A DNA stretch of 64,000 bases from UBA4427 sp046351135 (GTDB lineage Bacteria; Myxococcota_A; UBA9160; UBA4427), in the NCBI GenBank assembly GCA_046351135.1, contig JAXLZA010000019.1:26151-90150 (forward strand). The letters run 5' to 3'. How positions within the stretch are numbered: the first letter of the stretch is position 1; each line of letters begins with the position of its first letter. Shown here one piece after another: positions 1 to 8,430 of the stretch. A program made the translations under genes and the position numbers. The notes beneath the pieces were generated by a model. It had not been told where the DNA came from. It searched no databases and saw nothing but the letters and a program-made list of their open reading frames with translations.

Positions 1-566
1 TTCCCGAGGAATGCGGGCTGCCCGACGCGATCCGCACCGACAATGGCGCGCCGTTCGCTTCACTCGGGATCGCAGGGCTCTGCAGGCTCAACGTCTGGTG
101 GATGAAGCTCGGCATCGTTCATCAACGCATCCCTCGAGCCCTCAAGAGAACGGTCAGCACGAGCGGATGCACAAGGACCTGAAGCGCGAAGCGACTCGCC
201 CGCCGGCCGAAGACATGCCGCGACGGCAAGCTCCTCGACAAGTTCCGGGACCGCTACAACTACGAGAGCGACCTCACGAGGCGCTCAACGACGACCGGCC
301 CGCGGATCACTGGAAGCCTTCGACAAAAGAGTACTCGGGTCGCCTCCGGCGACCCGGTATCTAGTCACTTCGAGATCCGGAGGGTCAGCGCCTGCGGCGC
401 CGTTCCGTCTCCAGTCGGGCCAGTACTTCCTGAGCAATGCACTCAAGGAGAGGACATCGGCATGGAGGAGATCGACGATGGGATCTGGAACATCGTCTAC
501 TACAACACGATCCTAGGACGGATCGACCGGAAGACCGGACGGATCACCGGTCAAGACAAGGTGTAA
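1..566 (+). pseudogene. Degenerate IS481-type transposase (DDE integrase core), 5' end outside window
   Basis: The reading frame must be changed several times to follow the protein. The third frame from base 3 gives an integrase-core stretch with IRTDNGAPFAS and WMKLGIVHQRI. After about base 125 the next frame carries SPQENGQHERMHKDLKREATRPPAE, and after about base 250 another shift is needed to reach YNYERPHEALN. The end (about 451-563) reads IGMEEIDDGIWNIVYYNT and GRIDRKTGRITG before TAA at 564-566. These blocks and their order match the C-terminal half of IS481/IS3-like transposases, whose catalytic DDE triad includes the D of TDNG and the E after PQENG. At least three frame lesions mean it cannot be active. 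The left part lies beyond the window edge. Confidence 0.85.
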
Positions 567-601
567 ACCATGTCCCCGGACTTCTGTTAACCATGTCCCC
601 G
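566..601 (+). repeat. Two direct copies of AACCATGTCCCCG at the IS right end
   Basis: The 13-mer AACCATGTCCCCG occurs at 566-578 and again at 589-601, directly after the transposase stop codon. IS481-like elements often carry this kind of sequence in their terminal repeats, so this probably marks the right end of the element. The left end is outside the window, so the inverted-repeat partner cannot be checked here. Confidence 0.55.
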
Positions 602-1734
602 ACCGGTCTCCCGAATTTGAGGAGCCGGAACGGGCCGAGACTCCGATTGCCATCGCCCTCGATCCGGAGGCTCGACAGCCCGTCCCAGCCAGGGCCGAGA
701 TCGTCGGACACGACCGCTCATCGCTTGACAGCACGGGGGCGGGCCGGCGAGGAGCTTCCTCTCGGTTCTGGCCGCGAATCGGCCGGGAGATCGCAGCAAT
801 CTGACAGACCAGGCAATCGGAAAGAACCTCAACCCGGACTCGGCCTGGCGGCCGCGACGGGCTCAGCCTGTGCACCGAGCTCGCCGGCTGCCGAGAACAG
901 CCATCTCGCTCGCTGTCTGCATAACGGATCGCCGATCAGCGGCGAGTCCGCGCTAGGAAGGTTTTCGTCCAACCTACACCGGTCGGCGCGAAGCCGCCAC
1001 GAGCCGCCCCCTCGGCAGCCGAAGGCTGCCACGCCCTACCGCGCGGGCGGCGCAGGCCGCCGCCGCCTAGGACTCGTCCGTCTGCAGCGGCTTGTTATCA
1101 GTCGGATGGCACCTTTACAGATTGCGAGCGGGCTCGAGGCGGGGACTTGGAGTCGAAGTCGGCGGAGCCGAAGCTACGGCCAGGCGGATCGGCAGTCCGT
1201 GGAGCTCCGCCTCCCCCAGCCTCAAAGGCAGTCGAGCAGCGAAGACGAGATCAGGCCTGGCTTTCGAGGCAGAGCCAGATTCAGGTTCGATCGGGGCAAG
1301 CTCGAACTCGGCCACCGATCCTCGACGGCCTCGAAGGCGTTCGCTCCGAAGCTCTGAGCCAACGGCGGTCGCGTTCGAAGCTCGAAGCGCTTCATCGAAG
1401 TCCAGGTCGACAGAGAGACCGACGCGGGTATCCGACGAAGGTCGTCCGGCCTGATAACTATTGATTCACCTGCAATCTAGCACCAATAATTAATTAGCCA
1501 GCAAAGGTCCAACCTGTTAGCACGGCCCAATTCTCGAGCGTTCGCGCAGCGGGAGTGACCTGCAGGCCGGTCTCGCCTCGGGAAACCCCTCCGGGTCGCC
1601 GTATAACTAATTATCGCGGCGCCGGTGCCACCTGATTTTGCAGTTGGGTTTGGTGCGGGGCCGGGCGGCCGGCGGGGCGTGGTCGGGATCTCGGTCTTGA
1701 TCCGCATTCCGAAATCCATCGCGAAGCGCCCGCC
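602..1734. other. About 1.1 kb without a convincing gene
   Basis: Open frames exist on both strands but are low-complexity Ser/Arg/Pro-rich strings with no recognisable domain, as expected by chance in GC-rich DNA. The stretch holds a long imperfect inverted repeat (917-1101, listed separately) and a second copy of its outer octamer as CTGATAAC at 1451-1458. Between about 1455 and 1620 it also holds unusually AT-rich patches (around 1480-1500 and 1600-1612). One open frame, 1092-1454, fits between the two octamers but has no identifiable function. The stretch probably represents decayed accessory DNA next to the insertion sequence. Confidence 0.6.
917..1101 (+). repeat. Long imperfect inverted repeat, attC-like
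   Basis: The outer arms pair CTGCATAAC (917-925) with GTTATCAG (1094-1101), leaving one bulged C. Inner arms pair CGGCGAGTCC (940-949) with GGACTCGTCCG (1070-1080), with one bulged T, and TAGG (954-957) with CCTA (1066-1069). The centre contains a perfect small hairpin, GGCAGCC-GAA-GGCTGCC, at 1014-1030. Paired R and L boxes with extrahelical bases resemble integron attC sites, but the right box GTTATCA departs from the GTTRRRY consensus and no integrase is seen, so this is only a candidate. Confidence 0.3.
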
Positions 1735-2673
1735 CTATTCCCTCAACCCCTCCACCATCCTCTTCACCGTCTCCGCGTACTCCCGCACCGTCTCCGCGAT
1801 GATCTTCGCCACGGGCTCGACCGACTCGATCCTCCCCGCGACCTGGCCGCACATCGCGAGACCGCTCTCCATCTTTCCGTCGAAGTAGAGGCTCCGCACA
1901 CCATCGGCGAGGCCCTGCATCGCGTTGCCGTCGCCGGCGAAGATGCGCTCGGTGCGAGAAGTGCGGAGAGCGCGGAGCGCGGGGCCCTTCTCGCTGCGGA
2001 GGAAGAGGGTGTCGGTCTCGGCGGCGGCGACGACCGCGTGCTTCCAGTTGTCGTGGATCGGGGACTCGGGGGCGCGACCATGCAGGTGCCCATCTGGACG
2101 CCCTCGGCGCCGAGGGGGCGAAGGCGGCGGCCATCGGATGCCGTCGCAGATGCCGCCGGCGGCGATGATCGGGACGTCGACCTTCGCGCGCACGAGCGGC
2201 AGCAGCACGAAGGTCGAGACGGGGCTCGGGTTCTTGAAGCCGCCGCCTTCGCCGCCTTCGACGATGAGGCCGTCGACGCCGGCGTCGACCGCCTTCAGCG
2301 CGGCCTTCAGCGTCGGGACGACGTGGTAGACCTTGAGGCCGCGCTCCTTGAGCGCCTTCGTGTATTGCGTCGGGCTGCCGGCGGAGGTGGTGACGAAGCG
2401 GACGCCTTCGCCGGCGACGAAGTCGACGATGCCGGGATCGCGGACGAAGGCCTGGGCGATGTTGACGCCGAAGGGGAAGTCGCCGAGGCGCTTCATCTCG
2501 CGGATCTCGTGGCGGACCGCGTCGAGCTCCCCGGACGAGGTCTCGATGATGCCGAGCGCCCCCGCGCGGGAGACCGCGGAGGCGAGCTGCGAGCGGGCGA
2601 TCCAGCCCATCGGGGCCTGGACGATCGGGATCGCGACGCCGAGGTCCCGGGTGACGCGGTTGTCGAAGCGCAT
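1735..2673 (-). CDS. Nitronate monooxygenase / NPD-family flavoprotein (three compensating frame lesions)
   Basis: FMN-dependent oxidase of the 2-nitropropane dioxygenase family, which oxidises alkyl nitronates; many paralogues sit in catabolic clusters with unknown substrates. The N-terminus (VAIPIVQAPMGWIA), VEGGEGGGF and VPIIAAGGICDG are typical of the FMN/phosphate-binding barrel, and ESPIHDNWKHAV marks the C-terminal part. The length, 312 residues, is normal. Between about 2085 and 2150 the open frame reads nonsense (WPPPSPPRRRGRPDG), while the expected family sequence appears as MAAAFA in one alternative frame and LGAEGVQMGTCMVA in the other. Three small indels at C-rich runs therefore shift and then restore the frame. 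Either these are sequence errors or the FMN-phosphate loop is damaged. Confidence 0.8.
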   Translation of the reverse strand: MRFDNRVTRDLGVAIPIVQAPMGWIARSQLASAVSRAGALGIIETSSGELDAVRHEIREMKRLGDFPFGVNIAQAFVRDPGIVDFVAGEGVRFVTTSAGSPTQYTKALKERGLKVYHVVPTLKAALKAVDAGVDGLIVEGGEGGGFKNPSPVSTFVLLPLVRAKVDVPIIAAGGICDGIRWPPPSPPRRRGRPDGHLHGRAPESPIHDNWKHAVVAAAETDTLFLRSEKGPALRALRTSRTERIFAGDGNAMQGLADGVRSLYFDGKMESGLAMCGQVAGRIESVEPVAKIIAETVREYAETVKRMVEGLRE

Positions 2674-2914
2674 CTCGAACTCCTTGCTAGGGGGTCAGGC
2701 GGGGGTCGGCCTGGGGCTCGTCGGGCGGGATGGCTCGGGGCTGTTCCGGTCGCGCTCCGCGCTTTCAATCGGCTCGCAGGGGCCCACCGGGCCGCTCGCG
2801 ACCGTAGCTCGGGGGGCCGGGGGTCGCTCCGGTCGGGATCGGACCTCACCGGGGTCTGCCCCCGTCGACCGGTGTCGGGTACCGTCCGGCCCGCCCGCGA
2901 ACAGGAGGTCCCCC

Positions 2915-4153
2915 GTGCTGAAGTCGATGGCGGAGCGCTACCCGCGCCCGGATTGGGTGCGACGCATGAATGCGATGGGCGATTCGGTGGGCGGGGCCGA
3001 GCGGATGGTGTCCCTGGACGTCGAGCCGTTGATCCGGCTCGCGCAGACGTCGACCGGGCTCACGGATTTCGGGGACTTCGACGGCGACTGGCGCGGGCGG
3101 CTCGAGTCCCTCGTCGCCGCCATCGAGAGCAGCGCGAAGCTGAACGTCGTCGGGCGCCTGCTGACGCGGCAGGAGATCCTGCGCTCGCTGCGGACGCGGC
3201 TCTTCATCACGCGCCGCCTCGACGAGAAGCCGGCGATCCTCGACGAGAAGATCGTGGCCCCGATCATCGTGACGGGGCAGGGGCGCTCGGGGACGACGAT
3301 CCTGTTCGAGCTGCTCTCCCTCGATCCGAAGGCGCGCAGCATTTCGGCGACCGACGCGGCCCATCCGGTCCCGGAATTCCCGGTCGCGACCGCGGCCGAT
3401 CGCGCGCGGCTCGTCGCGATGACCGAATGCGAGCAGGAGCTCTGGGCCGACATCCAACCCGAGTTCGCAACGATCCACGAGCTCTCTTCGACGCTCCCGG
3501 TCGAGTGCATCCACGCGACGATGCCGTCGTTCGCGAGCTTCATGTGGTGGATGTTCGCGGACGTGCCCCAGTGGATCCCGGACTTCGTCGCGGCGATGAA
3601 GTTCCACGAGGTCTTCCTGAAGCTCCTGCAGCACGGCAAGCCCGAGGCGACCTGGATCCTGAAGACCCCCGTCTATCTCCCGATCCTCGACCTCGTCTTC
3701 GCGGTCTACCCCGACGCCTCGATGCTCCTGACCCACCGCGATCCGCTGAAGACGATCCCCTCCGGCCTCTCGACCCTGGCCTCCTGCCGCTGGCATCGCA
3801 GCGACACCGTCGATCTCGAGCGGATCCGCTCCGGCGGGACGGGCATCTTCGACCTGATGGTCCACATCCAGCAGCGGCGCAGGAAGGGCGAGCTGCCCGC
3901 CCGCATCGTCGACCTGCACTTCCAGGACCAGATGCGCGATCCGGTCGCGGCGATCGAGGGCGCCTATCAGAAGATCGGCCGCCCCTTCGCGCCGGAGCAC
4001 GCGACGCGGATCCGCGACTACCTCGCCGCCAAGCCCAAGGACAAGCACGGCAAGCATCGATACGAGCCCGAGGACTGGGGCTACACGAAGGCCGAGATCC
4101 GCGAGCGGACCCGCGGCTACGTCGACGCCTACGGCGTCGCGCTCGAGGACTGA
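2915..4153 (+). CDS. Sulfotransferase-family protein
   Basis: Predicted PAPS-dependent sulfotransferase (Sulfotransfer_3 type), transferring sulfate to a hydroxyl or amine of an unknown acceptor. The 5'-phosphosulfate loop is visible as TGQGRSGTTILFELL near residues 118-132, and the 3'-phosphate motif as LLTHRDPLKTIPS near 268-280. The C-terminal WGYTKAEIRERT segment is also seen in relatives. The GTG start at 2915 is chosen because AGGAGG lies at 2903-2908 with 6-nt spacing; an ATG at 2926 is the alternative. At 412 residues it is normal for this bacterial subfamily. It is divergent from the nitronate monooxygenase across about 240 bp that should hold both promoters. Confidence 0.85.
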   Translation: MLKSMAERYPRPDWVRRMNAMGDSVGGAERMVSLDVEPLIRLAQTSTGLTDFGDFDGDWRGRLESLVAAIESSAKLNVVGRLLTRQEILRSLRTRLFITRRLDEKPAILDEKIVAPIIVTGQGRSGTTILFELLSLDPKARSISATDAAHPVPEFPVATAADRARLVAMTECEQELWADIQPEFATIHELSSTLPVECIHATMPSFASFMWWMFADVPQWIPDFVAAMKFHEVFLKLLQHGKPEATWILKTPVYLPILDLVFAVYPDASMLLTHRDPLKTIPSGLSTLASCRWHRSDTVDLERIRSGGTGIFDLMVHIQQRRRKGELPARIVDLHFQDQMRDPVAAIEGAYQKIGRPFAPEHATRIRDYLAAKPKDKHGKHRYEPEDWGYTKAEIRERTRGYVDAYGVALED

Positions 4154-4231
4154 GGGCGGCCGTCCGGGCTGCCGTGCGGAGGCCGCTACGACGCGCAGGG
4201 GCCGGGCCATCGCCCGGCCACCGGCCGCCGC

Positions 4232-4975
4232 TCAGCGCATCATCGAGGGCGGCGTCACTTCGTTCATCTCGGAGGGCTCGTCCGCCCAGCGCCACTCGAA
4301 GTTGAACGTCGTCATGAAGACCCGCTCCGACTCGATCACGGGGACCTTGTCCTTCATGCCGCGCGCGGGCTTGGCTCCGGCGACGGCCTCGATCGCCCAG
4401 GTCGCGAGCAGGGGATGGGGCATCTCGACGACGTGGATGTTGGTCGTCCTGCCGTTCGGCCCGAGGCTGAAGGCGACGACCACGCGGCCGACGATCTTCG
4501 AGCGCTGGGCGTACGGCGTGTAGCGGGGCCGGGCGATCTTGAGCCAGGTCGGCGGCCGATCGAAGCGCGCGGGCGCGCCGCTCTTGATCCGGAAGACGGA
4601 CGATCCGTCCGCCGCGGGGAAGGCCATCGGCTCGTCCTGGTAGTAGTCGTCGAGGAGCCGGCGGTGGGCCGCGCGAAGCTCCGTCAATCCCAGCTTGTCG
4701 TAGCAGCGCAGTCGGATCTGGAGCGACTCGATCGCGAATCGGTCGATCGCCATGATCGCCTCGGCGCGGTCGAGGTCGCCGAGGGCCGCGGCACAGCGTC
4801 CGCGCTTCGCGTTGGTGCGCGCGTTCTCGAGGGCGAAGGTCCGCTCGTTCTCGCGGACCTTGTCCCACATCGAGCGGCAGCCGGCGGAGGAGATCACGAC
4901 CAGGAGGGCGAACGAGGCGGCGAGGAGGAGGGAGGGGACGGGCGCGGTTCGCGCGGCGGATCGGGAGCGAAGCAT
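4232..4975 (-). CDS. Lipoprotein with C-terminal TonB-like domain
   Basis: A 247-residue predicted lipoprotein. The N-terminus is basic, then hydrophobic, ending in a lipobox at SSAGC (Cys33). Residues about 40-120 form a helical, tetratricopeptide-like region, and about 150-240 carry a TonB C-terminal fold (PRYTPYAQRSKIVGRVVVAF, then FSLGPNGRTTNIHVVE). TonB-C domains in such lipoproteins commonly work in the periplasm without the proline-rich energy-transducing arm, so a direct TonB role is not implied. It lies 59 bp downstream of the MFS gene on the same strand and may be co-transcribed with it. Confidence 0.75.
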   Translation of the reverse strand: MLRSRSAARTAPVPSLLLAASFALLVVISSAGCRSMWDKVRENERTFALENARTNAKRGRCAAALGDLDRAEAIMAIDRFAIESLQIRLRCYDKLGLTELRAAHRRLLDDYYQDEPMAFPAADGSSVFRIKSGAPARFDRPPTWLKIARPRYTPYAQRSKIVGRVVVAFSLGPNGRTTNIHVVEMPHPLLATWAIEAVAGAKPARGMKDKVPVIESERVFMTTFNFEWRWADEPSEMNEVTPPSMMR

Positions 4976-5034
4976 GCGGCCTCCGGGCGTTTGGGAGCGA
5001 GCCGGAAGATATGCCGTCCCGCCGTTCTCGGGTA

Positions 5035-6351
5035 TCAGGCCCGACCGTCGGTCGGCGAGAGCCGGATCGCGTTGGTCTCGGGGAGCGCGAGGGCGATCGG
5101 GATGCCGAACAGGGGGACGAGGCCGAGCCAGGCGACCGCGTCCGCCGTCGAGCCCAGCGCCCCGCCGAGGACGCCCGCGACCATCGGCCCGAAGACCAGC
5201 CCGAAGCGGCCGACGAGGTTGTTCGCGAAGCCGGTCGCCGTCGCCCGCAGCTCGGTCGGAAAGAGCTCGGCCGTCCAGGTCGTGACGATCGCCCAGACGC
5301 CCCCGAGCCCGATCAGCGCGAAATAGCCCGCGAGGATCGCGGCGCTCGCGCTCGCCTGATAGCACGTCAGCGTCGCCGCGACGCCGATCGCGAGATAGAG
5401 CGAGCTGGCCCGCCGCCGGCCCAGCCGGTCCATCGCGAGGCCGGCGAGCGAATAGCCGAGGAGGCCACAGGGGACGGTGCCGAGGGGGAGCAGGACGAGA
5501 TCGGCCGGCGTCCAGCCCCGCTCGTCGAAGACGTAGAGGGTAAACGAGTAGAGCGCGGTCCCGGACCAGAAGTTGACGATGACCCAGAGCGCGGTGATCC
5601 CGGCGACCCGCGCCCGGTGGACCGACGAGAGCAGGACGCGCAGCCGTCCGAGCTCCTCGGCGAGCTTCTGCCCGAATCCCGGCGAAGGCGCACCGCCCGC
5701 CGTCGCCCCGCTTCCCGTTCTCGCCTCGCCGCCGACCCCGCCGCCGCCCGCTCCGCTCCCGCCCGCCGCCTGCGCGAGCGCGCGGCGTGCGCGGAACGCC
5801 TCGGTCTCCCCGAGCTGCAGCACGTAGAGCGGAAACAGCAGCAGGGGCACCGCGCCGATCAGGAAGAGCCCGCGCCAGCCGACCCCGAGATTCGTCAGCG
5901 GATGGAGCAGCGCATCGGGCACGCTCGCGCCCAGGGCGACGCAGCCGCCGAAGAGTCCATTGACGCGGCCGCGGACCTCGGGCGGCATCTCCTCCGACAG
6001 GATCAGGTAGGCGAGGCCGAGCTCGACGACCATCGCCATGCGCGCGAAGACCTGGAGCAGGGTGAAGACCGTGAGGCTCGGAGCGAAGGCCGTCGCGAGG
6101 GTCAGCAGCGCGTAGGCCGCCAGCGCGGCGAGGAAGACGGGGCGGCGCCCGACCCGATCCGCGGCATGGACGCCGAAGAAGGCGAAGACCATGCCGAGGC
6201 TCGAGAGCCCGAGGACGAAGCCGAGCTCCTCCTTCGAGGCCCCGAACTCGCGCCCGATGACCGGCTGGACGAGGCTGACGAGCCGCGTGTCGAAGCCTTC
6301 GAAGAAGGTCGCGATCGTGAGGAGGGCGAAGAGCCGCTGGTGCTTCGACAC
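5035..6351 (-). CDS. MFS transporter
   Basis: A 438-residue inner-membrane permease with about 12 hydrophobic helices. The start region FALLTIATFFEGFDTRLVSL resembles the sugar/aromatic-acid symporter branch, where an Asp in the first helix (FEGFD) is important. The loop after helix 2 reads AADRVGRRPVF, the classic MFS signature. A Gly/Ala-rich insertion follows helix 6, about residues 195-220. The substrate is unknown; an organic acid is likely from the subfamily. It is divergently transcribed from the EthD gene across 74 bp. Confidence 0.85.
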   Translation of the reverse strand: MSKHQRLFALLTIATFFEGFDTRLVSLVQPVIGREFGASKEELGFVLGLSSLGMVFAFFGVHAADRVGRRPVFLAALAAYALLTLATAFAPSLTVFTLLQVFARMAMVVELGLAYLILSEEMPPEVRGRVNGLFGGCVALGASVPDALLHPLTNLGVGWRGLFLIGAVPLLLFPLYVLQLGETEAFRARRALAQAAGGSGAGGGGVGGEARTGSGATAGGAPSPGFGQKLAEELGRLRVLLSSVHRARVAGITALWVIVNFWSGTALYSFTLYVFDERGWTPADLVLLPLGTVPCGLLGYSLAGLAMDRLGRRRASSLYLAIGVAATLTCYQASASAAILAGYFALIGLGGVWAIVTTWTAELFPTELRATATGFANNLVGRFGLVFGPMVAGVLGGALGSTADAVAWLGLVPLFGIPIALALPETNAIRLSPTDGRA

Positions 6352-6425
6352 GGCCGCAGTGTGGACCGGGGGACGGGCCCGGGCAAGCGGGATCGGGCAT
6401 GATCCGGGCTGGAACGGAGGATCCC

Positions 6426-7079
6426 ATGCTGCGCGTGCTGGCCCTGATCAAGCGACTCCCGACGATCGATCGCGCCGCCTTTCGAGCGCATTACGAGGAG
6501 CGCCACGTCGTCGTCGCGAAGCCGCTCCTGCGCCATCTCGTCCGTTATGCGCGCCATCACGTCGAGGAGGAGCTGGTCGGGCCGATCGACTTCGACGTGA
6601 TCACGTCCTTCGGCTATCCGGATCTCGCCGCCGTCGAAGGCATGTTCGCGACCCTCGCGAGCGACGCCGCGGGCCCGATCCTCGAGGACGAGCGGCGCTT
6701 CATGGACAAGCCCGCCAATCGCTTCTTCGAGGTGAGCAAGCGCCCCTGGCCCCTCGACTGCGATCAGTCCGACGAGCCGGAGCGCTCGCTCTTCGTCCTC
6801 GTGGCACGCCCGGCGGCGATGTCGCGGGCGGAATGTTCGGCGCGGCTGCTCCGGGACCACTGGCCGGCCCTGCTCGAGAAGGCGCCGGGGCTGCGCTTCG
6901 CGGTGGTCCGCGATGCCTTCCCGATGCGGGGCGCACCGCTTCCCTTCGACGGCCTGATGCAGCTCGACGCCGACGCCCGCGTCGACGTGCACGGCTTCGC
7001 GAAGCGCCTCGAGGGCGAGGGCTTCCGCGTCGCGGCGATTCGGACGCGGACCCATCGGACGGCGCTGCCGGCCGACTGA
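6426..7079 (+). CDS. EthD-domain protein, two dimeric alpha-beta barrels
   Basis: A 217-residue protein starting MLRVLALIKRLPTIDRAAF with the EthD-type pattern FRAHYEERHVVVAKPL in residues 19-34. The second half, from about residue 118, repeats the plan (LFVLVARPAAMSRAECSARL, RDHWPALL), so two ferredoxin-like domains are fused. EthD-like proteins act in degradation pathways of ethers, polyketides or aromatics, often without a defined reaction. The ATG at 6426 follows ACGGAGG at 6414-6420, which fixes the start. No partner gene on the same strand follows. Confidence 0.75.
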   Translation: MLRVLALIKRLPTIDRAAFRAHYEERHVVVAKPLLRHLVRYARHHVEEELVGPIDFDVITSFGYPDLAAVEGMFATLASDAAGPILEDERRFMDKPANRFFEVSKRPWPLDCDQSDEPERSLFVLVARPAAMSRAECSARLLRDHWPALLEKAPGLRFAVVRDAFPMRGAPLPFDGLMQLDADARVDVHGFAKRLEGEGFRVAAIRTRTHRTALPAD

Positions 7080-7115
7080 CGCGCGCCGCGCTCGCACGGC
7101 TCGAGCTCCGCGCGC

Positions 7116-7781
7116 TCAGGCGTCGAAGCGGGCGCGCAGATCCGGCGGCAGGATCGGGCAGGCGTCCTTCGGCTGGGCGAAGAGCCGCTTGCGGATGCGG
7201 GCGATGCCGTCGTAGCCCGCGTCGAGGAGCACCGTCGGCACGAGCCGTCCCGCGAGCGCGAGCCCCCGCCAGAAGCCGCCGAGGCGCGACGCGATCTCGA
7301 GCGCGGCGGCCGAGCGCGTGAGGACGACGCCGTCCTCGAGCTCGAGCACGATGCTGTCCGGCAGGCTCCCCGCGTCGAGCTCGGGATGGCGTGCCAGACA
7401 CGCGCGGAAGGGCTCGCTCCCGAGCGGCGCGAAGCGCAGGCGCAGATCGGTGGGCGTCGCGAGCTCCTCGGCGAGGATGAAGCGGACGCTGCGGTGGCAG
7501 AAGCCGCAGTCGCCGTCGTAGAAGAGGCGGGCCGGGCTCGGCCCGGCCGACGCGCGGGCCGCCGCGGAAGCGGTCTCGCGGCCGGGTCCGCCTTCCGGCG
7601 CGCGGCCGGGGGCCAGGCGCCGGCCGCGCCACCACGCGGGGTCGCAGGCGACGATCAGCAGCAGCGCCCGGTCGAGGCCGCTCGTCGCAAAGCCGCCCCC
7701 GTTCCGCTCGCGGCGAGACAAGCGAGGCCGAAGAGGGCGAGCACGCTCCACGCCGTCGGGCGCGCAGGCCGGGCGATCCAT
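7116..7781 (-). CDS. DCC (DUF393) thiol-disulfide oxidoreductase domain, probably 3' half of a split gene
   Basis: The DCC motif is clear: ARLFYDGDCGFCHRSVRFIL near residues 85-104, followed by the LRFAPLGS and DSIVLELEDG blocks of this thioredoxin-like family. The residues before it (LDRALLLIVACDPAWWRG) are not a sensible start of a soluble DCC protein. They are what normally joins a membrane domain to the DCC domain in fused homologues. The preceding gene runs into this region in another frame and ends at 7655. A one-base lesion in the G-run near 7690-7710 would unite the two, so the true N-terminus is uncertain. Confidence 0.7.
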   Translation of the reverse strand: MDRPACAPDGVERARPLRPRLSRRERNGGGFATSGLDRALLLIVACDPAWWRGRRLAPGRAPEGGPGRETASAAARASAGPSPARLFYDGDCGFCHRSVRFILAEELATPTDLRLRFAPLGSEPFRACLARHPELDAGSLPDSIVLELEDGVVLTRSAAALEIASRLGGFWRGLALAGRLVPTVLLDAGYDGIARIRKRLFAQPKDACPILPPDLRARFDA

Positions 7782-8425
7782 CCGAAGAGTGCGACCGCGA
7801 GCGCGAAGCCCGCCGCGAGCGCGGCGCCGAGGCCGTGCAGGCCGAGGGCCGAGGGCTCGATGGATCCCGCGCTCGTACCGAGGCCGGCGCGCGCCGAGGT
7901 CCCGTCGCCGATCGCTTCGACGAGCGCTGCGGCGAGCGCGACGGTGAGGAGCGCCCAGCCGATCTCCGTCTGCACCGCCGGCCGCTGCCAGCCGCCGCGG
8001 GGATCGATGCGCGTGCGGGCGGCGAGCGAGCCGAAGGGCGCCGTGGGCACCCGCGCGTGCAGCAGGAGGAGGAGCGCAGGGAGCAGCGCGGTGCGACCCG
8101 ACGCGGCGGCGAAGACGGCCTCGGCGAGGGAGCCCGGAGCGGCCGCAAGGGCGGTCGCGCCGTCAGCGGGCACCGCGAGGCGCGCCGCGAGCTCCGCGAG
8201 CACGACGATCGGCGCGAGCAGCAGGGCGGCGCCCCGATCGCGCGTCCCCGCCGCGAGCGCGGCGAGCAGTGGTGCGACCACGAGCAGGCCGAGGATCGGA
8301 GCCGCACCGGGCAGCGCGCCCGTCCCCGCGCCCGCGACCCCGAGCGCGACCGCGAGCAGCCTGCCCCCGACCGCGGCGGCGAGCGCCGCCCGGTAGAGCG
8401 AGTACTGCCCGCCGGTCCAGCCCAT
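7655..8425 (-). CDS. Multi-pass membrane domain, probably 5' half of a gene split from the DCC domain
   Basis: The 256-residue product has about six hydrophobic segments and begins MGWTGGQYSLYRAAL, like membrane proteins that carry a DCC domain at their C-terminus (HTTM/DoxX-like). Its last residues after LFGLACLAASG are out of frame with the expected continuation, which is found in the overlapping reading frame that leads into the DCC domain. The two open frames overlap by 127 bp on the same strand. Function unknown; a membrane-bound redox role is inferred from the fusion. Confidence 0.6.
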   Translation of the reverse strand: MGWTGGQYSLYRAALAAAVGGRLLAVALGVAGAGTGALPGAAPILGLLVVAPLLAALAAGTRDRGAALLLAPIVVLAELAARLAVPADGATALAAAPGSLAEAVFAAASGRTALLPALLLLLHARVPTAPFGSLAARTRIDPRGGWQRPAVQTEIGWALLTVALAAALVEAIGDGTSARAGLGTSAGSIEPSALGLHGLGAALAAGFALAVALFGWIARPARPTAWSVLALFGLACLAASGTGAALRRAASTGRCC

Positions 8426-8430
8426 CCGTG

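Noticed and set aside
437..1357. A 306-codon open frame after the transposase remnant
   Set aside because: Its first part is the out-of-frame transposase tail and the rest is Arg/Ser/Gln-rich with no ribosome site or domain.
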